DNA of 64,000 nt, from assembly GCA_002104905.1 (NCBI GenBank), contig MCFE01000139.1:93455-157454 (forward strand), in the 5' to 3' direction. The DNA comes from Basidiobolus meristosporus CBS 931.73. Lineage: Eukaryota > Basidiobolomycota > Basidiobolomycetes > Basidiobolales > Basidiobolaceae. The position numbers and the translations under genes were made by a program. Positions 37,201 to 51,734 of this stretch are shown piece by piece; within the stretch, counting starts at the first letter, position 1, and each line of letters begins with the position of its first letter. A model generated the notes under the pieces. It worked only from the letters and a program-made list of their open reading frames with translations. It did not search any database and was not told the DNA's origin.

Positions 37201-40155
37201 CAAATATCAGATTGGTAAGACCAAGGTGTTCTTCCGTGCAGGCCAGGTAAATGAGTGGATGACCCCTTGCCCCCATCAGAACTGAGTCTCAAGCGATTAC
37301 CTTTCCCCCGTGTTTAGCTCGCCTACTTGGAGAAACTTCGCTCAGAGAAACTCTATCACTACACCGTTTTGATCCAGAAGAATGTTCGTCGTTTCTTGGC
37401 TCGCAAGAATTACCTCCGACTCCGTTTCCGGGCCGTGGTTGTTCAATCGATCATACGAAAGAAATTCGCACTCCGGTTGTTGGAAAACATGCGTCGCAAG
37501 AAGGCAGCCGTCTGCATTCAAAAGAACTGGAGAGCTCACCGCGAAAGAAAGAGATACGAGGCAATGCGCGCATTGATAATCAAAGCGCAATCTTGTAAGT
37601 TGGAGCAGCATGATCTCCAGATACTTCATATATTCATCATTCGTCACACTAGATGTCAGACGGCATCTTGCCAAAACGCTGGCCCAGAAATTGCGTCAAG
37701 TCAAAGCAAGCATCAATATACAACGAGTGTACAGAGGCTGGTACGTGCTCTGCACCGCTATTGTGTGGGGTTTGCGCGTATATACATACTAATGAGCATT
37801 GAAACATCCTATCAGGCTTGTACGTAGGGAATACCGAAAAACCATCAAGTCTATCGTCTTTATTCAGGCCTGTATTCGTCGCGCATTGGCAAAGAAGGAG
37901 CTTCGTCTTCTTAAGATAGAGGCTCGTTCCGCAAATCATTTCAAGGAACAGTCCTTCCAGTTAGAGAACAAGCTTGTGACGCTCACTCAACAACTGGCCA
38001 TTCAGAAAGACGAGAACAAGTCCTTAATCGAGAAGATCAGCTCGACTGAGAACCAGGTAGGCTATTGGAAGGAGAAATACGACAAGGCCGAGCAAAAGAA
38101 CCAAGAACTTACGGAGAAGTTTGCTGGTTCCTCCGAAGAGTCCAAAGAGTACGAGGCATTGCTGAAGGAAAGGGACTCCTTGTTGGCTCGTGTGAAGAGT
38201 TTGACTGACACGTTTAAGACCAAAGAAGCCGAGTTCAATGGAATTAAGGAAGAGCTTTCCACAACCAAGAAGGAGCTATTGAAGCTTAAAACAATATCAA
38301 AAATGGTCAAAACTAAGAAAGAGGCCGATGACAAGATGGTGCTTAAGCTTCAGGAAGAGGTCAGCTCACTTAAGGCTCAGCTAGCTGTCCTGTCAAGAGG
38401 ACAGAAGGTAGACACTGCTACCCTACAAGCTCACTACAACCTCGTGTCTGCCAACTCCACTCCTGTCACTTCCTCACCAGTGCTCACCCCTAGCATTAGC
38501 AATCCGATCATCTCTGCACAGCCCATTGTTCCACCCCGCCCAGATATCGTTCAAGTGGAGAATGAAGCCAAAGAAGCCGAGTTCCAATCCCCAGCACCTG
38601 TGCAAAGCTTCAACCAGGCACCCATGCGACAGAGCGTGCCACCACACGCCTTTGCTAAGCACATGCGAAGTGGCTCTGTAGAGCCTCCCAAGGGCAGCTT
38701 TACTACCGAAAGAGATTACAAGCGCATGACTTTGGCTGGACTTCCTATGGGCAGGTCTCGACAGTCTATCCTTGGGCATATTTCGCTTCCCGACATCCAG
38801 GTATGTTTGTGATTTAATGAACTCCCCTCTGCTTTGCCAGCTAACATGCTTTCTAGAATATCTTGATCAGCGAAGGTTTGGTCAGTGAAATTGAGACGTT
38901 CCTGCGATCGGTGGCTATTCCGGTGCAAAACCAATCACGCCCCATCATGGGTGCTCACGAAATCCTGTTCCCCGCCAACATCATCAACATGTGCGTTACC
39001 CAGTTGTGGGCAAATGACTTGGGCTTGGAGTTGAAGCGGTTTTTGAACAAGGCGACGTTCACGATCGAAAAACTCGTCTCGGTATGTTTGCTTCTACGCT
39101 AGCTAGATATCAGGATGGTGGCTTAATTATTTTGTGTGTGTACCCAGAGACCCGAACGAGACTTTATCTTGCCTTTCTGGCTTGCCAACGCTTGCTACCT
39201 GCTCCTTGGGGTTACCGAAACCGAGAATCGCTATAAGCAAGATACAGTCCCCGGGTTGACTCGTCGAAACACCGACTACGTGGACCCATTGCGTGTGATT
39301 GAGAAGTGCAAACAGGACCTTGAGATGTTGATTACTAACATATACAACATTTACCTGCAAGAGCTCGGCAAGCAGGTTGGCAAGCTTGTCATCCCTGCTG
39401 TGGTTGAAAGCCAGCCGTTGAACGAATATTTCGTCAAAGAGTCTGGATTCTTCAGTAAGCTGATGGGTAACAGCAACCCACCGCCATCCAACAAGATCCT
39501 GACCGAGTGGCTCAACGAACTGATTGACACCATGAACTACTACTATGTGAGCGAGCTGCTTGCATCCAGGCTGGTCGCCGAATTGGTCAACTTCATCGGA
39601 GCCAGCGCCTTCAACCACATCATCATGAGGAAGAACTTCTGCAACTGGAAGCGAGGAACCCAGATTCAGGCAAACATAACCGCCGTGGAGGAATGGTTCA
39701 AGGCCCACATCTCACCCAAGCTGCCCACCATGATCCACTTGGAGAGACTCAAGCAGGCAGTCAAGCTGCTCACACTGCTGCATCAGGTCCGCGACGTCTC
39801 TATTCTGTTCCAGGTCTGTTATCTGCTGAATCCAGCGCAGATATCGAAGCTCGTGTCTATCTACTCGATCACGGAGTATGATGAGCCTATCGACCCCGAG
39901 GTATTAACCGAGGTTGCCAAGCAGAGTGTGGGAAGCGAGCGAGAAAGCTTGTTCTTGGCGGTGGACGACCCCCAGCAGACCCAGCTTTTCCCTGATTTAA
40001 CACTGGCCTCCCATTATTATCCAATTAGAAGGTATATTCCTGATTGGCAGAGGGTGCATCTGTTGAGAATCATTCTGGAGCACTCAGAAGAGGATACTCA
40101 GCAGGCCATTCCTACCAACCTACAACTTGATCAGATCCCTGAAACATATATTTAA
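34275..40155 (+). CDS. MYO2: Class V myosin heavy chain
   Basis: Sixteen exons give about 1,623 residues, the usual size for this actin motor that carries vesicles and organelles. Exons: 34275-34313, 34379-34492, 34594-34723, 34789-35026, 35097-35189, 35256-35290, 35364-35563, 35623-36231, 36295-36327, 36387-36494, 36557-37246, 37318-37594, 37653-37740, 37816-38800, 38857-39081, 39148-40155. The N-terminal SH3-like segment ([11 protein letters not shown]) is followed by the P-loop GESGAGKT (172-179, split by an intron), switch I NDNSSRFG, switch [10 protein letters not shown] and the actin-binding [14 protein letters not shown] motifs occupy ~764-905, coiled coil ~915-1075, and a DIL cargo-binding domain ~1213-1623. 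All exon phases join. The short-exon boundary near 35189/35256 is the least certain. Confidence 0.95.
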
Positions 40156-40875
40156 TCCGCAACCATATACTCCCATAATCCATCCATCTCCGGAACTCCA
40201 CTAGTAATAAATCAGTTGTATGGGAAGCCCATTCTCCATGAGATGCAGCCCAATAAGGCCTTCCCGAGTATGTGCACGAACGTGATTGCATACCCTTGGG
40301 GCACCACGCAAACTTGATCTTGGTGTGCGTTTGTCTGGCACCGGCCATGCATCACAAATATATGCGCGGGGGTTTCAGCCATCAATTCAAGTCTGTCCTG
40401 GTCCGGAACAGCCCTCCGATTGGGGAAGTGATGGCAGTATTACCTCGGCATATGTGCGCTTGCACCACGGATAAGCCATCCTGTCCGATGCCACCCCTCG
40501 ACTGGGGTCGGCTTCCACATGGCATGGCAATAGCCTTGTGCCTCGGGTGATGGAAAGGGCTCCCCCGTCTCCATGCATGCTGGGTGGAAGTGCTGGCATT
40601 TGCTGCTTTTGGGCTCACAAGGAACGATGCCCAATTTATCCTGCGTAGGCATCAAGATCGGCTCCCATATATCTGGTCTTGCAATTCGGAACCCCCGTCT
40701 CTCCTGTATCTCAATCGGATAGTGGTTATATTCAGGATTATGTAGAACATTTGAGGAGTGACCCTTGATCTCAGGGTGAGACACCCATAAGAGGTGCGAG
40801 GGAGGATGAAGGTTATTAAGGAGGTTCGTCTTCCTTCTCTGACCGCACTTCTGAGTCTTTTCTTCACTTCTAATC

Positions 40876-41736
40876 ATGCGCTTTGATTACCATATCAACG
40901 AGGAAACCTTAGTGAGTTTGCGGACGGAAGGGCCCCACTTCGTTATTCGGATGAGATTACAAGGGTGTCATCTGAGCCCAGAACTGCTGAACTGTCTACT
41001 ACAAGCGTTAGACCAGGTTGAAGAATGTTTGCCTGGCCGTGCGGATAATGGGCCTTGCGCGGTGATCACTACGGGTTGGGAGGAGCTCTACGCCACCGGA
41101 ATCGACCACGAGAACATCTTGAAGAACAACAAGGCCACCACGGAGATATACAAGAAGCTGCTCCTACGTCTGATCACCTTCCCTATTCCGACTGTGGCCG
41201 CCATCAATGGCAACGCATTTGGCGAAGGATTGGTATGTCCTGCGAGAGTTCTATCAGCGCCCCTCCCACATAACTAACCGATTTCACTGTGTATCACAGG
41301 TGCTAGCAATGGCTCATGACTACCGCACAATGTGCTCAGACCTGGGATATCTGTGTATGGTACTGAATCAAAGTCCGGAATTCGTTTGTAGCAGCTCTAT
41401 ACTAACCGTGTTGCACAGTACGAGGTGGACTTCCTGAATCCTCTGACGCAAGCCATGATCCCCATCGTGAAGGGAAAGCTGTCGGATGAGGTTTACCGGG
41501 AATGCTTCTGGGGGATACGTCCATTCCCCGGCGATTCGGCCTTATTGGCTGGCTTGGTTCATGGGATTGCTCCGCAAACGGAGGTTTTGGATAGTGCGAG
41601 AGCTTTGGCGAACAGGGAAATCCAGATCAGTCAGCCCATCAGGAATATCCCCCGTGCCAAGACGTGGAACGACGAAACCTACAAGGAGGCCATCTTGGCC
41701 TTGACCAGAGAGATATTCGAGAAATCCAAGTTATAG
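40876..41736 (+). CDS. Enoyl-CoA hydratase/isomerase family protein, peroxisomal
   Basis: Three exons (40876-41232, 41300-41359, 41419-41736) with phase-0 introns give 244 residues. The crotonase fold signature is visible: the oxyanion-hole stretch around GWEELYATGIDHE, then PTVAAINGNAFGEGL, then AHDYRTMCSD. The length and spacing resemble the fungal delta3,delta2-enoyl-CoA isomerases (ECI1/DCI1 type), which prepare unsaturated fatty acids for beta-oxidation. The protein ends in KSKL, so the last three residues are a canonical peroxisomal targeting signal type 1. The exact reaction cannot be told from sequence alone; another crotonase activity is possible. Confidence 0.85.
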
Positions 41737-41739
41737 CCA

Positions 41740-42776
41740 AGCGACCAGTGCCCTACTAGGGAGTACCGGAGATAAATCCTATTACCGAAGACTATATTCT
41801 AAGCCACACCTGATCTAGAGAAATGGGCAGTATTTGTACATTTATTCTATATAAAGCCATTAGTAGCAAAACGTAAACTGATCGTAAGCTGAGTTCCAAA
41901 TCAATTCTATGTTTCCCATTGGAGGCTTGACCATTATACGGCAAGACCGTAGGTTTGGAGCACACGAACACTGAGTTTGTGTGCTGGGTTTTGCATACAC
42001 CAGTTATGTCAAGCCAGTGGGAGACTCTGGCCAAGAGCTCTATAGAGATGACTAACCGATCTAGTCGCTGGTCCAGAGTTTATCGCCACTAACATATGAG
42101 CAAGCCCATTACGGGTATGTTTTTAGCCTAATGGATAGTAATGAATAGCCTGCTCTCGATTCGAAATACACGTGACTTATATGGACTAAATGTCCCTCTC
42201 TCCTGCCATCGCTCAAGTAATAACTGAGATTCAGTTGAGTAGTCCTGTTTGCTACAAACATAAATGACACTCTACACAAAATAACGTGTTCTCAAGCCTA
42301 CAAAACATCAGCCCAACTTCGACTGGCGTGGAATTACCAGTGGTTTCATTTACCAAATCTAGCCACAGCTTGTCCCAGGCCGAAATCCATTGAATGCAGC
42401 CTACGTAGCAGTTACATAACAAAGCCAGCACTATTGGTTCAACCGCAGACTACATATAGAAGGGGGAAATCGTGCTCCTTGCGAATGCAAACTTCATCGA
42501 AATCCTCCGATCACCACATCATTGTACCTAGCCATGGGCGAAACTCACAGCATTGGAATAATGGAGAGGCAACAGATGGTGCCACACTCACTCTCGAAGA
42601 GGGTAAGCTACGGAAATGTCCACTTGATCTGGAGACATACTACATCGGAGACATTACCACCTCCTGTATCTGCGCATAGATGGGCCTCTATTGTTGTTTG
42701 GACAGAAGACGCGCATCAACCGCCATTGCGAGCGTAGAGGGGACAAGCATAAGCTATGCCAAGATGGCGTGTGGCA
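41740..42776. other. Intergenic; no gene recognised
   Basis: About 1 kb with only short frames (up to ~82 codons) lacking recognisable motifs or splice support. Confidence 0.45.
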
Positions 42777-42784
42777 TATAAAGG
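42777..42784 (+). promoter_or_regulatory. TATA box of the small secreted protein gene
   Basis: TATAAAGG ends 41 nt upstream of the ATG at 42826. The spacing is short but plausible. Confidence 0.4.
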
Positions 42785-42825
42785 TGCCTGGAATGCCTGG
42801 TGTTGGCCAAATCTGCCTCGATACC

Positions 42826-43364
42826 ATGCATGGATTAAAGCTTTTCTTGGTTGTTTTGTCAGTAGCGAGTCTTGTTACAAGTAGAGTGGTCACCCCATGC
42901 AACCGTTGTGCTGTATTACCGTATGCTCACTTACTCCATAGGTTTCAGAGTCATTGAACCTGCTCCCGGAAAGGTTTTTCACCACAAAGATTTCGCTTTT
43001 GTCACCTGGAGCGACGAGGATATTGGTAAGAGTCCAATCCGGCAAACCTTGGGAAACGTCAAAAACACTCACTCCCTTCAAAGACTCCAGCGACCATGTA
43101 AACGTCGAACTTTGGAAGAATGAGCCCAATACCATGGGTTCGACAACCCCTGCTTACGTTGCGCTGTTGGGCTCTAGCATATCTGTGGGCCAAGGTCGGG
43201 CAGGACTCTACATCTACCCCGAGTATGGTGTTGGGGATCAGTTCTTCATCCTGATCCGCACAGAGGTTGGCCAAATCGAAACCCGTGGCGAGGCGTTCTC
43301 CATTCAGACAGAGCAGGAAGTCCTCAGGCGATCTCTCAAACGCTCAAGACGTAATTTGATGTAA
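42826..43364 (+). CDS. Small secreted protein with a KRE9/KNH1-like N-terminal domain
   Basis: Three exons (42826-42880, 42942-43025, 43084-43364) give 139 residues. Exon 1 encodes a signal peptide (MHGLKLFLVVLSVASLVTS), and the first intron lies right after it. The mature part reads IEPAPGKVFHHKDFAFVTW, then VNVELWKN, AYVALLGSSISVGQGR, and YGVGDQFFILI followed by GEAFSIQ. This is the pattern of the Kre9/Knh1 family N-terminal beta-sandwich found in fungal cell-wall glucan-synthesis and GPI-anchored proteins. There is no GPI signal or long Ser/Thr-rich tail; the end is basic (SLKRSRRNLM). Secretion is likely, but the exact role is unknown. Confidence 0.7.
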
Positions 43365-43369
43365 CCAGC

Positions 43370-44650
43370 CCCTCACATTGATCGTGAATTCTACGAGAAA
43401 CATCATATGTATGCATGCGGATCCCACCGCATGCTCGCAATTTCCGACTACTGTCGCTACATACGAAAGAAATAAAGGCCAGCATGATTAGCCACCGCTC
43501 AGTCTACGACCACAAGCTTGAAAGTTCTTTCGTACGACATCACCGACCAATCAACCAGAAACCAAGTGGCTTCATGGGGCTCTCTTTTTGACAGGGACTG
43601 GCCGCTATAGAGATTACGCTGTTGATAAGGGGTGTGTGGAATCCAAAGCCAGGTTGCTAGTATCCGGCGGATATCTTGGATAACTACCGCAGAATCTGGT
43701 TGCCAGTTGGCAATCGCCTTACATCTGGGCGCGACAAATGGTGCTTGGCATGCGCTGCCATCTGATCCAGCAAGCATGCGCTGGTAGTGGCTTAGCACCG
43801 ATGACAACCCCATTTTTTGAGCAGATGGTGGTGTGATAGGTGCATGATGAGTGGCTGAGAGAGGCCCATTTTGTCAGCATGAGTCCCGGCAACCAGCGAA
43901 CCATCGGAGCCAAACTCGACTGATTGCAGCTCAGGTACTGATAGATCATGGCAGGCGCTACCCGTTGGACTCGTCACATTCTCACCATCTTAATTATGGC
44001 AATAGATCTAGCAAAGACGACGGATGAGTCATATGTCGTCGCCTCTGCAATCAATTTTTTTTGAGCATTTTTGCAGTGCGGAATGGATAAAATCGCTGCT
44101 TATCAAGAGATCATTTCACGCGGACACCATCTATTTACCCGTTTAGTATTCTAACTTCCGTACTGGTCAGTTTTAGTAAGGTGTAGGTTATGCGTGACGA
44201 AAACGGGTCTTGGTGTGCCCCTGATGCCGTCTCCATAAGGAAGGAAGTCGATGTTTTCATGGTCATGAGTATTGTGAACTGTCCTAATTTGGCCTGCCCT
44301 TAGATATCTGATCCTCAATGGATTATTTATGTGCCGACTCAATTGGGTCGACTGTGTCGTGAGGAACACCCTGAGAAAATTTGTCTCGCCTCGCCATTCT
44401 TATTGATGATTCTATGCTACATGTGAGATCAACATGGGTGGCAATTGGCTTTTTTGGAGGGTAGGGTTGCCCTTCCAATAGTGATTTAGGTTTCACGATG
44501 ACCATTAGAGTAGTCATATTATATATTGTTTTCAATCAATCCAGCGACCGCCACCGATTGGCTCACGAGCATCCCAGACATTCTTTAGATATAATAAGCT
44601 AGTTACCACGTTTAAATAAACATACAGCTTGACTCTCTACCTTCGTCTCA
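43370..44650. other. Intergenic; no gene recognised
   Basis: Frames of 60-104 codons on the minus strand at 43499-43977 overlap one another in different frames and show no motif. The segment before 44651 should hold the ARG5,6 promoter. Confidence 0.45.
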
Positions 44651-47214
<2,564 letters not shown>

Positions 47215-48638
47215 GCAGTAGACAAGACACCCCATCGCTTCCCAACCCTTCTGAAGATATCCCCAATCCTCACACGGATTCATTTTCGCTGTACAAGTTA
47301 GACCACGTGGCTCAATATTTCCTATGATTCTCCGCACTAACGCATCTTCTGACAAGCTGCCTCCCATTCTCATCACCTTCGATTCACCCATTAATACAAA
47401 TCCCAAATATCCCAAATAAATCGGCGCAAACAATGATTTCGATGCAGTCATCCGGATGTTCTCCTCCGTGACCGAGTCCGTGTCCGTGTCACCAAGGGGA
47501 ATTCCAAATCGGGCCCGGATCGAGACCAGTCGTATCAGGCGGGGATCTTGAGTCGAGTGTTGCCTGATAAGGGCCAGATCCAGAGATTCCCCAGCGAAGT
47601 GGAAGTGTAGGAGAAAATTTTAATCCACCTCAGATGTGATCGATTTCATTACCAAATTGCCTGGATGCCAATACATCATGACCAAGATGGGTGCATGCTC
47701 AAATGCGGTGTCTATCCTGTTTGATGGATGCGGTTACATCTTGCGTATTAGCCTAGTGCACCTCATCGCAAGGGACTGACACTTCCCAACGATGTCTCTA
47801 CGCCCATTCTTCACTTTCTGTTCATCGTTTCAAGTGCGTTCAACTCAAAAACATCGGCGACCAGTAGCTTAGAAGTTGATAGTTCCATAGCGGTTGAGTG
47901 GTCAAGCTGAGGCAATATCCTTCTTTGTCTTGGGACCAGCTAGCATGGACATATAGAGCGCACAGTAAGTGGAGGGTGTTGACTCTCAAGCTGCAGGGCG
48001 GATAGCAGGGGAGGCTCTCAAAGCCTTTGTCGTAAGCCTGCGCAAGTAGTGGCCATATTATCGGCAGTTACGAAATTGGCATTTTTGTTCGGAAGTCTGC
48101 AATGCGAAGAAGCATCTGAAATGCAACGTGGTTCTGTGTTGCTGTAGTTGCAAGAGTTCAACGCTTCGCTACGCCCTCGAAAGGCTGTGAGCAATATGCT
48201 CGTCCGAGCTACACTATATAAATGAAGAACGTAAGGTGTCTACAGAATTCCGAACAGACTAGTCCACAGCTGCTGTTGGACGTGTAAGGGAGATTGATAC
48301 CAGGCTACTGAAATGACGCGGCTTCGGTTTGGCTGTGCCTCTGCCCATGGCAGTCTTTCGTAGTGATGCAAATTGCTAGTGTGGCTGGTGGCAAGAATGA
48401 AATGTGGTCGATCATAGTGATAAAGGTGGTCTTATTCAACCAGAGTAAATTTATTCATTCGATAGGCAGTTTAAGCCAAGAATCAAAGTGTCCTATTAGT
48501 ATGTCCAGATTAAAATTAGCCAGCATTATTCCCCAAGATGAATTGATCATTTCTTGGTTATCCAGAAAACTCCGCCTATCCTGTTAAGTGAGAGTTTTGG
48601 GTATTGCGTGGTCTCTTACTTGCGTTGAATTTCCACCC
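47215..48638. other. Intergenic; no gene recognised
   Basis: About 1.4 kb. Short frames only. A plus-strand frame at 48588 reads into SPT8 but its first 17 residues have no support beyond being open. Confidence 0.45.
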
Positions 48639-50689
48639 ATGGGCTATAACACGGAAAGCGAGGTGTCGGAGGACGAGGTAACAGAAGACATTGAAGATTT
48701 CGGTGATTCTTTACAGGACGATTCGTACTCGGTGAAACCCGAAGAGCTTGAGGATGTAGACATGATGGACCAAATCGACGAAGATGAGGAGGATGAGGAG
48801 GACGATCTGATAGATCCTGACAATGAAGAGGAAGAAATGGATGAGGACGAACTTGAAGACATGGAGGAGGGGGAGGAGGAAAAAGAGGACGTGAAGCAAG
48901 AGAAGGCGGAGACCGGCGAAGGTAAGATCTCCTCACAGAGCATCGATCTGGCAGAAGTTCCTAATTGTCTGCATAGTAACCGTTGATGAAGGCGGGATCT
49001 TTCAGAAATACTTTGATGCATCTAAAGGTACTCCTCGGCGGAAACTTCAGGACAATGCAGACACGTGCAAAACCTATGATATCATTCCATACGTATGAGC
49101 CTCTTGATTATTCCCAAACCCTTTCAGACTGAATAACCCTAGCTTGCAGGTTGCAGCGATAGAGCCCTATAATATATATTGTATGGCAAGCACACGGTGT
49201 ATGCGATGGGTTTTCACTGGGTCCGAGGACGGTTACGTGCGGAAATACGATTTCTTCGCCTCAATGAACGGGAAAACCCCGCTGGCTCAATCGCAAAGAC
49301 ACAACCACGTTGATTCAGTTACAAAAGTAGCCCAACTTCTCGAAATACTTCTATACGACGACGTGCTAACCCATCTTGGAATGCCTAGTCAGGAATCCTG
49401 TTGTCCTACTGGGAGAATGAGGAGCAAACGCCAACTGGTCGGTACTCTGTGTGGCAGAGTTGCAAGCGAGGACTAGGGGCTAACCCACTTCTCTGTAGTG
49501 AAAACCTCTCCGGAAGTCAAAGTGTCTCCTGTGTACAGTCTGGCGGTTCAGTCCGAAGCGATCTGGGGGCTCACCGGGCTCGAGGTATTTTGTTTAGCGT
49601 GTACTTGAGAACTCCACCGGGCGCTTACCTACGCGTTTCTAGAACGGAGACATCAATCTATGGACCGTGCGGCACGAAGAGGGGAATTGCCAGCATGTTT
49701 TGCGCAAACATACTGACCCAGTATCGGTGCTTCAAATCACACCAAATGAGATCGGAGTAGTCAGTGGATCCTGGGACAGATCAGTATTGGTAAGGCAGCT
49801 TGTAGTGGTGTTACCTGGCTGGATACTGAACCGAAGCAGCATTGGGATTTGAATTCAGGAGACATCGTTCGTAAATTCACCGGACACAAGTCACAGATTA
49901 GCTCGGTGGCCTTCCAATCAATACAGCCGGACGAGCAAGCCACGCAGATTCTGATGACAACAAGTATCGACGGAACTTGCTTATTTTGGGACCTACGAGA
50001 CCCAAAGGCAATCCCTAGAAAAATCACCGCGCCAGAGAAGTGCCCACCCTGGTGCCTATCGGTACGACTTGAGAAAGGATCCTTTGGCATTTGCTGCCGC
50101 CTGACTGACCCGAACCGTACACACATATAGGCGTGCTGGAGTATCAATGGGAACAACATATATTGTGGAAGACGTAATGGCACAGGTAACGATCATTTCA
50201 AGTGCGTAATGGTCATTTGTTGCTGACTGGAATTTTCCAAAAAAGTGGACGAGTGGGACTTCGGCACCGGCAAGTTTATTCGCTCGCTCAAAATGCCGTC
50301 CAATTCTGGGCCGGTCTCGTATGTCGCTTGTATGCCAAATGGGAGACATCTTGTGTGGTACGTTCGAAGGTTACTTTTAGTTTCACCCGTAGCGTGCTAA
50401 ACGACTGTAGTGCTTCCAATGACAACATACGTATGTGGAACCTTGCGATGGATGGTGCTGAGGGCAAGCTCATTCCATTCCAGATCATTCCCGGTCACCA
50501 TGGAGGCGTGGTATCTGATATACGTAAGGCTGGTGGTGTGATAGATTGCGTTTGTTCTTCTCTAATGCCTTCCAAACAGAAATCGACGAAACCTCGAAGT
50601 ACATGATTACAACCTCTGGTAATCGCGGTTGGGAAGGGACCAGCACAAACTGTGCTCTTTTCTACGACATAGTGCCCACGCTCTCGTAA
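48639..50689 (+). CDS. SPT8: SAGA complex subunit Spt8, WD40 protein
   Basis: Eleven exons with matching phases: 48639-48921, 48977-49092, 49150-49326, 49389-49437, 49499-49584, 49643-49789, 49840-50061, 50131-50185, 50246-50357, 50411-50523 and 50580-50689. The N-terminus is extremely acidic (residues ~5-90, long Glu/Asp runs), as is typical of Spt8. It is followed by TYDIIPYVAAIEPYNIYCMA and WD40 blades (GSEDGYVRKYDFF, NGDINLWTVRHEEG, SGSWDRSVL, SIDGTCLFWDLRDP, SNDNIRMWNL). It ends NRGWEGTSTNCALFYD, a Spt8 hallmark. In SAGA, Spt8 binds TBP and modulates its delivery to promoters. The acceptor of exon 7 could instead be 3 nt upstream (49837). An upstream ATG at 48588 is possible but less likely. 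Confidence 0.92.
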
Positions 50690-51280
50690 AGTGTCGCGTC
50701 ATCACGCCCTTCATTACCCCCGAACCAGCTTGTTCAATATAGATGCATCCTAATAAAATTCTATCCTTTGTGCATCACTATGCACGTAAATCGTCTCTTT
50801 TGGTGCGGCACATTTTAAGAGCCTACTTTGAAATATCCGGAAAACAAGACGAAGGCCCTGTGGTATATTTAGTACGATGCCCATGTCCGCGGTGATCTTA
50901 ATATATGGAAATTCTCCAGTGAACAATCATGGTGTACATAAAGATACTGGCAAGGCTGTGGCAACGCTGTCGAGTGCTTAAAAGAACTCGACAGACATTA
51001 TTTCAATGTACTGAGCCTTACACTACGGCAGTCTGGATTCTGGACATAGACCAAGAGAAAAGTAGTCAACGAAGGAAATACCCCGTCACAGTATATTGCA
51101 GTTTACATAAAGGCTCATGCTTCTGAATGTGATATACCCCGATGTCCTCTCGCTAGGGGCGTAGAGTAATATTCAGGATAGAGCTAACATTGACCATTTG
51201 AACAGCCTACAAAGATGATATTAGGGAAGGTTTATTAGAGATCAAAATAGCTATGTACAATATGTAGAGATCGGGTGACG
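50690..51280. other. Intergenic; no gene recognised
   Basis: About 600 bases between convergent genes with no motif-bearing frame. Confidence 0.45.
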
Positions 51281-51281
51281 C

Positions 51282-51733
51282 TTAACAAAATTGAATGGTG
51301 TAATCCCCACTACAAGTGAAGATGGATGTAGCATCATCATAGGCGTAACTGTAGCAGAAGGGACAGGCTGATTTGAACAGCTTGGAGTATTTACTTGGGT
51401 GACAGGTTTGAGGTGTGCTGTCTGGGCCAGAGCAGCAGTACTGGGGCAACCCAAAGGCGCTACAGGCGGACTCGCACCCAACTACGTCTCCATTGTGGTC
51501 GCGAATCTGGAGTGGTCCGGGGCAGATGAGATTGATGTCTTTCTTGACAGTGGGGCTTCCACAGGAGTATGGGTCTCCCCAGTTGGGAACCTTAGAGTGA
51601 GGTTGAATAGAGACGGGCAAGTTGTACCCATCCACAAGCAATACATCATAATAATCAAGATTGTTCCAGCCGTTGAAGGTGAATTTGGCTAAAGAAGCAG
51701 GTGGTCTGCTGGAGATATAGCCACAGCACTCCT
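51282..51733 (-). pseudogene. Thaumatin-like protein, 5'-truncated
   Basis: Minus-strand reading from about 51733 gives the C-terminal ~150 residues of a thaumatin-like protein: RPPASLAKFTFNGW, YYDVLLVDGYNLPVSI, then CESACSAFG, QYCCSG, CHPSKYSKLFKSACP and a final CSGDYTIQFC with the expected cysteines. These secreted beta-glucan-binding proteins normally have another 60-90 residues before this point, including a signal peptide. Here the sequence to the right becomes LINE coding sequence at about 51735-51745, so the 5' part of the gene is missing. A CTAG acceptor at 51734-51737 could also mark an intron, but no upstream exon is found. Confidence 0.75.
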
Positions 51734-51734
51734 C

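Noticed and set aside
43499-43977. Overlapping minus-strand frames of 61-104 codons
   Set aside because: They overlap each other in different frames, lack motifs and have no supporting splice sites.
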